This document shows, piece after piece, positions 51,274-58,937 of a stretch of DNA of 64,000 bases. The translations under genes were made by a program, and so were the position numbers. The stretch's first letter is position 1; each line of letters opens with the position of its first letter. The notes beneath the pieces were generated by a model. The model saw only the letters and a list, made by a program, of their open reading frames with translations, was not told the origin of the DNA and did not search any database. This DNA is from Thermoguttaceae bacterium (GTDB lineage: Bacteria; Planctomycetota; Planctomycetia; Pirellulales; Thermoguttaceae): assembly GCA_017447865.1 (NCBI GenBank), contig JAFSMO010000055.1, forward strand, positions 1 to 64,000, in the 5' to 3' direction.

Positions 51274-54210
51274 TTATTTCGAAAGCGCTTCGATCGCCCG
51301 GGCGACTGCCGCGCGGTGGCGGTAAATCGCGACCGGCGAGAAGTTGAACGTCGTCCAGTTCGACGTAATGTCCTCCGGAACGGTCAGCAGCGCCTCGTAT
51401 TTGGCCCGCTGTTCCGGCGTGAGGTCTTTGGCTTCGGCCAGCTTCGTCTTGAGGATCTGCAGCATCTCGAAGTCCTCGATCCCCTCGCGGAGGGACTCAA
51501 ACCGGATCGAGCCGACCGGATCGTCCAGGTTCGGTTCTTCGCTGGGCGTCTGGCACGAAAGCGGCGGGTAAACGAACCGGCCGTCGCCGTTCCCCCAGAA
51601 GCGTTTGGTGCCCGGTTCTCCGCCCGAAACGTAGCACATCGGGTCGAGGTACGGGTTCTGCGGGTTTTTGGCGTCCGGGAATGCCGTCGGCGAGGTCCAG
51701 TAGTTCGACTGCCAGATCAGCACGCCGCGCAGGTCGTACTTCCACGTCTGCCAGAGCCAGGTCCGCAATTCCACGGCCGCGTGGTCGGTGAACTCGGTGC
51801 AGAACGGCGCGTGCGGCCCGCAGCAGACGTACGTCCAGAACCGGGCGCCCTTGGCTTTCAGAGGCTCCGCCAGCTCGTGATTGTAATTGTACGTGACGGG
51901 GCACCAAATGTCGATCTTGCCGAGGTTTTCCTTCTCCGCCTCGTCGGCCGCCGGCTCCTCGGTGAGCATGGTCGGGATCTCAGGCGCGTACCGCTTGATC
52001 CGGTTCATCCCGTTGCGGACGAACTCGTAGTCTTTCTGGCTCGGCTCGTCAAACCAGTACGTGTAGCACATTTTCAGCCAGCCTTTTTCCTTCAGGTGGC
52101 TCTGAAGCTGCTCGACCTGGCTGCGGAACATCGCTTTGTACTCGGGCGTGTCCTCGCCGTAGCCGAGGATTTTCGGCTCCCAGCGCTGCTGGTACGTGCC
52201 GCCGCCCATCCCCTGGATGGAGAAGCGGATCCCGGTGAAGTGGTACTTCTCGATCGCCTTGGCCATTGCGGCGTCGAAGGCCGTGAAGTCGATTTCCGCC
52301 CGCGAATTCTCGGGGTTTTCTTTGTCGGCCTTAAACTCGACCTTGAACGGATCCAGCGGGACCGGATTGTACGGGCTGATCCGGTAGCGGCTCAGGAGCG
52401 TGAAGTATTTGTCGAGCAGGACCCGTTTGTCCTCGTCCGTCTTGACGCCGTGGTACTTCCAGACCAGATTCGGATTGAACCCGAACGCGGTCTCCACGGT
52501 GTTCGACTTGGGAAGCGCAAAGCCCCAGACGCGCAGCAGGACCGGGACCTCCGCCGATTGCGTCCGGCCGTTCGCGGTCAGCTTGAGCGTGAGTTTCGTC
52601 CGGTACATTCCCGCCGGAGTTCCTTCCGGGACGTAAACCGTAATCCAGACGGGGCAGTTCTTCCCAGCCGGGGCCGTGAATTCGTCCGGAAGCGGCGGCA
52701 GGGCGTCGGGCCAGAAATCGCGCACGCCGGTGGAGTCCGTCGGGTGCGAAACGTAGTGGTAGTAAACGCTCCTCAGCTCGACGTTCGCCGCCAGGATGGT
52801 GTTCTGGCCGTCCTTCGTTTTCAGATCGCCGGCGACGCTGACGGAGACTTTCGCGTCTGACTTCGGCACGACGACCAGCTGCGCGGACTCGTAATCGTTC
52901 CCGGCCGCGGCGAGGAAAAGCCCCTTGGACTGCGGGCCCTTGGTCGCCTTCGGCGCACGGCGGTTCAGCGGGATCTTGTGCATCGCGTCGCAGTGCCAAA
53001 GCAGAGCGTCCGTCAGCGGCGCGTCAAGACGCCAGCCGTAGTCTTCGCGGTAGAAGTCCGGCACGTAGTACGAGCAGCGCAAAACGCTCGTTTTGGCGGC
53101 GCCGGAAGCGTCTTTCCAGTTCAGCGTCAGATCGTACGTGTGATCTCCCGGCTTACCTTGCGGAAGCGCGTACTCAAAATCCTCCGGGAAACCGGCGTCG
53201 CCGGAAACAAACTCCCAGAAATGCGTCTGGCCGACGATTTCCGAGCTGGAGGCCTGATCCGCCGGCGGCTCGTTGCTCTTCGTATTGGCGGCAAAACGAA
53301 AACGGTGCAGCTGCAGACTGGTCGGTTCCTTCGAACTGTCGGACACGAACCGGATCCAGACGCTCGCCGCATCGAGCGAATCGGCCGAGCCGTTGGCGGT
53401 CCCGCGCTGCTCCAGTTCGGCCAGCGGCTTCCAGGTCTCGCCGTCCACGGAGTACTGCGCGGCCAGTTTCCCCTTGACGTAGTACTCGCAGCTCATTTCC
53501 AGCTGAATGTTCTTGAACGTCCCGTCGCCCGGCGCGGTGAATTTATAGACCAGCTCGGAGCTCGTGCCGAAATTCCAGCGGTTGGAGTTGAAACTCGCGG
53601 TCCAGAATTGGAGCCTGGGCGAGTATCCGCCGCCGATTTTGTTGAACGACGACGCGAAGCAGTACGTCCCCGAAGCGGGATCGAACGACTCGTTCTCGGT
53701 CAGCCCGTTCTCGTCGGCCCGAAGCGTCACGGGGAGGATCTCCGCCTCGGCAAACTGGAACGACCCGTTGGCCTTCCACTCGCCCAGACGCAGATCGTCG
53801 GTCTTCGTCTCCGGCCCAATCGGGAACACGATCGTGTAGGTCTTCCACTCGGGCGTAAACGAGAAATCTTTGTTGAAGAATCTCGGCCCGGTCATGCCGC
53901 CGCGGCCAGCGCCGAGGGTCCTCGCCTTGAAGCGGAACATTCCCAGCCCGCTCGGGGACGCCTCACGCACTTGATCGAACGGGAAATTGGCATAAACCCA
54001 CGCCGAGGACCCATCCCCATTTCCGGTCAGCTGCAGGACCGCGCCTTCCACGCCGTCCGCGCCGGGAAGAACCTCGCCGACGCCGCTGTGAGTCAAGGTC
54101 CACGAGGAGTCGGAAAAATCGAATTTCATACGCCCGCCTTCCAGCGCCGACGCCGCAGACGCCCAGACGCTGAAAAGAGCGATCGTCAAAAGCAAAAACA
54201 GTCGTTTCAT
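51274..54210 (-). CDS. Exported GH123/DUF4091-like glycoside hydrolase
   Basis: 978 residues with a signal peptide (KRLFLLLTIALFSVWASA). Start at 54208-54210 with AAAGGTTTCCC upstream; the frame extends 11 codons further without signal-peptide logic. Two N-terminal beta-sandwich regions (about 30-330), then a DUF4091/GH123-type barrel: FGFNPNLVWKYHG, KMCYTYWFDEPSQKDYEFV (the family Asp-Glu pair), DIWCPVTYNYNHE, RFWTYVCCGPHAP and the end motif RFESLREGIEDFEMLQILKTK. Known GH123 enzymes are beta-N-acetylgalactosaminidases; distant members are uncharacterised, so the substrate is uncertain. It may be transcribed with the phosphodiesterase downstream. Confidence 0.78.
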   Translation of the reverse strand: MKRLFLLLTIALFSVWASAASALEGGRMKFDFSDSSWTLTHSGVGEVLPGADGVEGAVLQLTGNGDGSSAWVYANFPFDQVREASPSGLGMFRFKARTLGAGRGGMTGPRFFNKDFSFTPEWKTYTIVFPIGPETKTDDLRLGEWKANGSFQFAEAEILPVTLRADENGLTENESFDPASGTYCFASSFNKIGGGYSPRLQFWTASFNSNRWNFGTSSELVYKFTAPGDGTFKNIQLEMSCEYYVKGKLAAQYSVDGETWKPLAELEQRGTANGSADSLDAASVWIRFVSDSSKEPTSLQLHRFRFAANTKSNEPPADQASSSEIVGQTHFWEFVSGDAGFPEDFEYALPQGKPGDHTYDLTLNWKDASGAAKTSVLRCSYYVPDFYREDYGWRLDAPLTDALLWHCDAMHKIPLNRRAPKATKGPQSKGLFLAAAGNDYESAQLVVVPKSDAKVSVSVAGDLKTKDGQNTILAANVELRSVYYHYVSHPTDSTGVRDFWPDALPPLPDEFTAPAGKNCPVWITVYVPEGTPAGMYRTKLTLKLTANGRTQSAEVPVLLRVWGFALPKSNTVETAFGFNPNLVWKYHGVKTDEDKRVLLDKYFTLLSRYRISPYNPVPLDPFKVEFKADKENPENSRAEIDFTAFDAAMAKAIEKYHFTGIRFSIQGMGGGTYQQRWEPKILGYGEDTPEYKAMFRSQVEQLQSHLKEKGWLKMCYTYWFDEPSQKDYEFVRNGMNRIKRYAPEIPTMLTEEPAADEAEKENLGKIDIWCPVTYNYNHELAEPLKAKGARFWTYVCCGPHAPFCTEFTDHAAVELRTWLWQTWKYDLRGVLIWQSNYWTSPTAFPDAKNPQNPYLDPMCYVSGGEPGTKRFWGNGDGRFVYPPLSCQTPSEEPNLDDPVGSIRFESLREGIEDFEMLQILKTKLAEAKDLTPEQRAKYEALLTVPEDITSNWTTFNFSPVAIYRHRAAVARAIEALSK

Positions 54211-54265
54211 GGGAAACCTTTCTGAGGGGAAGAAGTGGTTCAAAATCTTTTTTGGTAAAACCGCA

Positions 54266-55612
54266 CTAAAGCGCGCACTGAGTATTCATTTTTTTTATCA
54301 GGAATTCCCGGATGGCCCTCGGACGGTCCTGCGCGTCGAGCCGTTCTATCAGGCGCTGGCGTGCGGCGATTCTCTGGGCCTGAATATGATCGATCCACAT
54401 ATCCAAAGCGGCGACCAAAACGCCTACAGCGATAATGACCGGAGTGGCCACCTTGCTGAACGGGTCCGGCGAAAAGACCGCGACCAATCCAAGCACACCA
54501 ACACCAATCTGCACTACTCCAAGAATCTTTTTATAGTTGGAAAGGTCCACGTCAAGCAGCCCTTTTTCAAATTGGGATTCGGCGTCATAAAACATGTAAA
54601 CCCCATAGCCGATATCCCATATAGCCCCCGCAACGCCGACAACCCTGTTACCCACTTTAACGAATTTCGCAAATCGGGCTGCGCGTAATGCGGATTCGAT
54701 TTGGGGATTTATTATCTTGGGATTTGTTATTTTTCTTATACTATACTCTTTAATAAGATCACTTACTTTGTATACTTTGTTTCCTTTGGTTATAATCTCA
54801 TCAAGATTTCGAATTGCTCTCGAAAGATCTGTTATTACTTCGTCGCTGGTTTTATTAAAAAACCGTTTGTACATTCTTTGAGTTGCTTCATGATAATAAA
54901 CCTTGCTTTTCGCTCGAACGCCCAACACATTATCAGTTAATTTACATAAATTAAATGACCCAAATTTCTTTTTGACAAAAATAGATTCTACAATTTTTTT
55001 TCTCTTTTCGGGGCGGAACTCATCCAAGTGGTCTTTGAGATATTGTAATTGATCTGAGGGTATCAAAATAATACAATCCTGATATTTAACATCAAAGATG
55101 GCATCGATTGCTTCTTCATAGCTAAGCTTTTGCTGGACTTTCAGCTTTACAATATTTGTCTTTTTCTCAAGAATCAGCAAGTCTGTGGAATCATGTGTTT
55201 TTCCTAGTATCGCAGTGTTTTCAGCAAAATAATTTCCACCCCTGCGAGTCATCGTTTTATTAAATGATCGGCGAAAGCTCTCCTCAAAAGTTTTTCCTGC
55301 GGTTTGATTCATTCCCCGAACTTCGTTTAAATATATATCAAAATTAAAAAGGGAACTGACAGCCGCTTCGGAGTGCACTTTGCCGATCGTCTTCTCTACA
55401 CGCATCGCTTTTGTCAGTCCCTCTGTCGGAGACAGGTCGATCTTTTGCCCAATGGTAAACGCATCATAGGTTTTTGCCTCCCGGATCGCCTCCGGCGACG
55501 GGTTGCAAAGGGCTTTCCCCAATATGAATTTTGCGGAAGCTTCTGGAATAAAACTTCCGAAAACCACCAATATGAACAACGATATTAAAATGATCGTACG
55601 AATACGTTTCAT
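54266..55612 (-). CDS. Exported/membrane protein of unknown function, operon gene 3
   Basis: 448 residues. Signal peptide 1-27 (IILISLFILVVFGS..EASA). Middle region: NYFAENTAILGKTHDSTDLLIL, then IVKLKVQQKLSYEEAIDAI and DCIILIPSDQLQYLKDHL. This arrangement (Asp in a strand, a later V-Q-Q-K strand, then a helix and I-P-S-D) recalls phage or mobile-element proteins with a D..QxK nuclease-like core, but I cannot confirm it. Residues 330-410 contain two or three hydrophobic, Gly-rich helices (VVGVAGAIWDIGYGVYMF; GVVQIGVGVLGLVAVF; PVIIAVGVLVAALDM), followed by a basic tail. It is AT-richer than its neighbours. It starts six bases after the stop of the preceding operon gene. Confidence 0.6.
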   Translation of the reverse strand: MKRIRTIILISLFILVVFGSFIPEASAKFILGKALCNPSPEAIREAKTYDAFTIGQKIDLSPTEGLTKAMRVEKTIGKVHSEAAVSSLFNFDIYLNEVRGMNQTAGKTFEESFRRSFNKTMTRRGGNYFAENTAILGKTHDSTDLLILEKKTNIVKLKVQQKLSYEEAIDAIFDVKYQDCIILIPSDQLQYLKDHLDEFRPEKRKKIVESIFVKKKFGSFNLCKLTDNVLGVRAKSKVYYHEATQRMYKRFFNKTSDEVITDLSRAIRNLDEIITKGNKVYKVSDLIKEYSIRKITNPKIINPQIESALRAARFAKFVKVGNRVVGVAGAIWDIGYGVYMFYDAESQFEKGLLDVDLSNYKKILGVVQIGVGVLGLVAVFSPDPFSKVATPVIIAVGVLVAALDMWIDHIQAQRIAARQRLIERLDAQDRPRAIREFLIKKMNTQCAL

Positions 55613-55618
55613 GGCACT

Positions 55619-56824
55619 TTAAAAAGCCGACAGGGGGGCTTTGTCTCTGAGAATCATTTTATACACATTGGACGAAATCTGATTCGCGTCTTTGATCTCC
55701 ATCATGATCTTTCCCATTTTCTCGTTGTAAACAGAAGTGACCACTGGATAAAGATATTCTGCGGCAATCTTCGACATGGAATCAAATTGATTAACATTAT
55801 TCGCATTATTAATGACCCTGTTTGCCCAGAGATTATAGATCACCTGGTTCAGGGTCCGGGTTTTATCCATCAAATCCGCAGCCTCCGTTTGATATTGACC
55901 CGCCTTGTCAGGCGCGGCCACAGAAAGTACCTGCATCAGTTCCACACTCAATTCGGAAGCAATAAACAACTGAATATCCAGAAGAAGCTGATGCGATTCT
56001 CCAACACCATATTCGATCTGGTTTCCATTTGAGTTCAGGATTACTGGTTCGATCCTTTCCTTCTGGCTCTTCTCTTTTAAGGCATTGAAGCGCTTTTTGA
56101 GTTCTTCGATCCTGGCATCGGTTTCCGAGATGATCCGGTTGTTCACGTTTTGAACGATCGTATTAAAACGTTCCTGCTCCTGATTGGGCAGTTCTTCGGA
56201 ATAATCAGCAAGAAAATTATAGGCAGCCATCAGGTCCAGGTTGTTATCACCGGTTTCTTTTTTCAGGACTTTGACAAGCTGTCCCGCTTCGGTTTTTTCG
56301 GCGTTTTCCAACAGGGTTAAAGCGTTCAGGGCTTCTTTCCTGATAATTTCCCCCCGATAGGAAGCGATACGTTCACGCGTTTTCCAAAGACTTTTATACT
56401 GTTCAATGTTTTTACAATGATTGAAACAGTTCTCGACCACCTGGTTAAACAGCTCGATCACCTCGATATGAGTACTCGCTGAAATGGAGTTATTCGAATC
56501 CAGATGATTTTGATACAACTGCCAAAAATCCGGGATCAAGTCCGGATACTGGGAAGATTGATAAATTGCCGCCTCAGCCATTCCCAAATAACACTCTGGA
56601 TCTTCACCGTCGTTTTGAGCCCCGTTTTCAAGGGCTCGGCTTTTCTCCAAACCGACCTTGAACATTTCCAGCAGGTCTTGACCCGGTTGGTCCGTACGGT
56701 TCATTTCTGAAATTTCCGGTTTCCCGCAGCGGCTATTGTTTCCTGAAAAAACAAGGAAACCACAAAGACATACAATGACCAGCAAGCCGATTCCAACAAA
56801 AGTTTTAAACATTTTATCGCTCAT
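55619..56824 (-). CDS. Membrane-anchored helical protein of unknown function, operon gene 2
   Basis: 401 residues. One N-terminal membrane segment (FVGIGLLVIVCLCGFLVF, residues 9-26) without a clear cleavage site, so probably an anchor with the rest outside the cytoplasm. The remainder is largely alpha-helical and charged, with coiled-coil-like stretches (ISETDARIEELKKRFNALK) and no known domain. The central pattern (YNFLADYSEELPNQEQERFN; LENAEKTEAGQLVKVLKKE) does not match a repeat family I know. 24 bases after operon gene 1 and 6 before gene 3, so clearly one transcription unit. Confidence 0.6.
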   Translation of the reverse strand: MSDKMFKTFVGIGLLVIVCLCGFLVFSGNNSRCGKPEISEMNRTDQPGQDLLEMFKVGLEKSRALENGAQNDGEDPECYLGMAEAAIYQSSQYPDLIPDFWQLYQNHLDSNNSISASTHIEVIELFNQVVENCFNHCKNIEQYKSLWKTRERIASYRGEIIRKEALNALTLLENAEKTEAGQLVKVLKKETGDNNLDLMAAYNFLADYSEELPNQEQERFNTIVQNVNNRIISETDARIEELKKRFNALKEKSQKERIEPVILNSNGNQIEYGVGESHQLLLDIQLFIASELSVELMQVLSVAAPDKAGQYQTEAADLMDKTRTLNQVIYNLWANRVINNANNVNQFDSMSKIAAEYLYPVVTSVYNEKMGKIMMEIKDANQISSNVYKMILRDKAPLSAF

Positions 56825-56848
56825 ATTCGCCTTTCCGAGTCCGCAAAA

Positions 56849-58192
56849 TCAGTCCTTGACTTCCTCGAATTCGACTTTCGTGCGTCTGTCTTTATCAACG
56901 TCATCACCGGGTTTTTCGTAAACTTCCTTTTGGGCAAAGTCCAAATCCGTTATTCTTGAAATCGCGACAAGAAATATCTCGTAAAGAAAGGTATCTTTGT
57001 CCTTGATTTGAAGCGCAAAGTTTGCATTGACTCCTTCCCGTATTTCAAAACGATTCAAACTGTCGTTTGGTATGTCACAATCCCAGGAACGTATGGGAGA
57101 TCTTGCGTATTTGCCATTCACTCCGCACGGGAACCCATCCTGCTGAATATAGATACGCATTTTCGGCGCATAGCCCTTTTCAGAGTAACGAGGCTTTTGT
57201 CTTATGGAATGAGTCGCTGGAATGGTAACCGTTGTAATTCGGTATATTCTGCGTATTCCCGCAAAACTCAATTCCATTTCGGACTGATTTTTGCTCGAGC
57301 ATTTCACCACCCATCTGGTATGGTCGTTGGGAAATTCCTTCATACAATCGTTGAGCTGCTTGATGACCTCGTCCGTTGAAAGCTCGATCATATCAAGCGT
57401 CCCCATTTTGTTTGCGATTGTAAACTTAACTTTTTTATCAGCCTTGCAAGATAATAAAAACTCTCTCTCGGGTTTCTCGTATTTTTCTAAAGACAAATCA
57501 GCGAAATCCGGAGTGTCTTTTGACTCGGGCGTGAATTTCTTGTTGTCGAAATACAGCCATTTATCGGAAGCGCCTTCCAGACTGATTATCACCCACGACT
57601 TGTAAGATTCGTAAAGATATTTCCTGTAATCATTGTCTATTGAGGTAATTCTATAGGATACAATCTGGAAGTAGTATCGATCATTTTTGATCTCTCCCTT
57701 TTTAAGATAGATGGTGTTTCCTCTGGAAATCTCCAAGGGGTATGGAGTATCATTCGTTTGGGGATCGTCGGCCCAGGCAAACAGTTCTTTTGTGTCGAAT
57801 TTTACGCCTCTGGATACTAATTCATCTCCGGTATGCCATTTGGAATAAACATTTACGAAGCATTCCTTGCATTCCTTGTTAATGAACAGCTGGAAGTTCG
57901 CCGGTTTCGGAACCTCCTCGCAGATCTGATTTCCTTCCTGCGAAGAGGTCACAGCAATACGCTTCCACTCTCCTTCAATCATTCCATAAAGAGAAAAGTA
58001 AGGATAAAGCGGCAGGTTGTCAGACCTGAGCCGGACTTTTGAAATTTGGAGGTACACATTGTCGTTTTCCGCGACCTTGTACGGGCATGGTACCATCTCT
58101 TCGGGTTTAGGGTCACTATTTGTTTGAGCAGAAACGCCAAAAACCAGGGTGAAACTCAACAAGACCAAAATCAAAAAAGCTCTCGTTTTCAT
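56849..58192 (-). CDS. Secreted protein of unknown function, operon gene 1
   Basis: 447 residues, signal peptide 1-22 (FLILVLLSFTLVFGVSA). The mature protein is beta-rich and begins with NVYLQISKVRLRSDNLPLYPYFSLYG, resembling a peripheral C2-like or adhesion fold, with scattered cysteine pairs (CKECFVN; CGVNGKYARSPIRSWDC) that could form disulfides. No domain was recognised. It is first in an operon of three exported proteins and sits directly behind the best promoter of the window (58229-58257). The context does not reveal a role. The Lys/Asp-rich C-terminus (DKDRRTKVEFEEVKD) is likely unstructured. Confidence 0.6.
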   Translation of the reverse strand: MKTRAFLILVLLSFTLVFGVSAQTNSDPKPEEMVPCPYKVAENDNVYLQISKVRLRSDNLPLYPYFSLYGMIEGEWKRIAVTSSQEGNQICEEVPKPANFQLFINKECKECFVNVYSKWHTGDELVSRGVKFDTKELFAWADDPQTNDTPYPLEISRGNTIYLKKGEIKNDRYYFQIVSYRITSIDNDYRKYLYESYKSWVIISLEGASDKWLYFDNKKFTPESKDTPDFADLSLEKYEKPEREFLLSCKADKKVKFTIANKMGTLDMIELSTDEVIKQLNDCMKEFPNDHTRWVVKCSSKNQSEMELSFAGIRRIYRITTVTIPATHSIRQKPRYSEKGYAPKMRIYIQQDGFPCGVNGKYARSPIRSWDCDIPNDSLNRFEIREGVNANFALQIKDKDTFLYEIFLVAISRITDLDFAQKEVYEKPGDDVDKDRRTKVEFEEVKD

Positions 58193-58228
58193 TAATCTTT
58201 ATACTCCAATTTGAAGAATAAAAATGAT

Positions 58229-58257
58229 ATTATATCACGCCCGAAACACGTTGTCAA
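58229..58257 (-). promoter_or_regulatory. Consensus promoter of the three-gene unknown operon
   Basis: Minus strand: TTGACA (58252-58257), 17-base spacer ending TGA, TATAAT (58229-58234). Both hexamers are perfect and an extended -10 is present. The first ATG follows 36 bases later. Confidence 0.8.
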
Positions 58258-58302
58258 GGGTTTGGGGCGGTGGAAGATTTTTCAGGTAAAGGATTCCGGT
58301 TT

Positions 58303-58932
58303 TCACTTGATCAGTTTTTCTTCCACCAGCGCGAAAATCTCCCGGCCCAAGTCGGTCTTGGAACCCTTCAGGCGGGTGATGATCTTGCCGGGACAGAGGA
58401 AGATTTCCACCTCGTTCTCGGTCGAGTCGATGGCCGACGGGCCGTTCAGGACAAGCAGGTCGCAGTTTTTCGCGATCATCTTGCGAAGCGCACGCAGACG
58501 CACGTCGGTCGTTTCCAGCGCGAAGCCCACGACCCACTGGTTTTCCTTTTTGGAAGTCCCGAGCGTGGCCAGAACGTCCGGCGTCTCGACGAAGTGGAGC
58601 GTCAATTTATCGCCGGTCTTGGAAATTTTCTGCTTCGCGACGGCGTCCGGCTTGTAGTCGCACGGGGCGGCGACGCCGATCACGCCGTCAAACTGCGGGA
58701 AAAGGCGCTGGGCCGCTTCCAGCATTTCGTCCGTGGTCACGACCGGCACGACCGTGGCCCCGGCGGGGTACTGGATCTCCACCGGCCCCGAGACGATGGT
58801 GACTTCGTGCCCTTTTTCGAGCGCCGCCGCTGCCAGCGCCGCGCCCATGCGCCCGCTCGAGGCGTTGGAAAGAAAACGGACCGGGTCGATGTACTGCCGC
58901 GTCGGGCCGGACGTGATGAGGATTTTAGCCAT
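58303..58932 (-). CDS. coaB: Phosphopantothenate-cysteine ligase domain protein (CoaB, stand-alone)
   Basis: Joins 4'-phosphopantothenate with cysteine in CoA synthesis. 209 residues correspond to the CoaB half of the usual CoaBC fusion: KILITSGPTRQYIDPVRFLSNASSGRMG (nucleotide site), VVTTDEMLEAA, GVAAPCDYKPD and KISKTGDKLTLHFVETPDVLATLG, VVGFALETTD, and NCDLLVLNGPSA. The decarboxylase half (CoaC) is absent here and must be separate. The start at 58930-58932 is preferred over a GTG three codons earlier because AGGAG of the ribosome site overlaps that GTG. It begins five bases after the stop of the glycosidase gene, with its ribosome site inside that gene's end, so translation may be coupled. 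Confidence 0.88.
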   Translation of the reverse strand: MAKILITSGPTRQYIDPVRFLSNASSGRMGAALAAAALEKGHEVTIVSGPVEIQYPAGATVVPVVTTDEMLEAAQRLFPQFDGVIGVAAPCDYKPDAVAKQKISKTGDKLTLHFVETPDVLATLGTSKKENQWVVGFALETTDVRLRALRKMIAKNCDLLVLNGPSAIDSTENEVEIFLCPGKIITRLKGSKTDLGREIFALVEEKLIK

Positions 58933-58937
58933 TTTGG

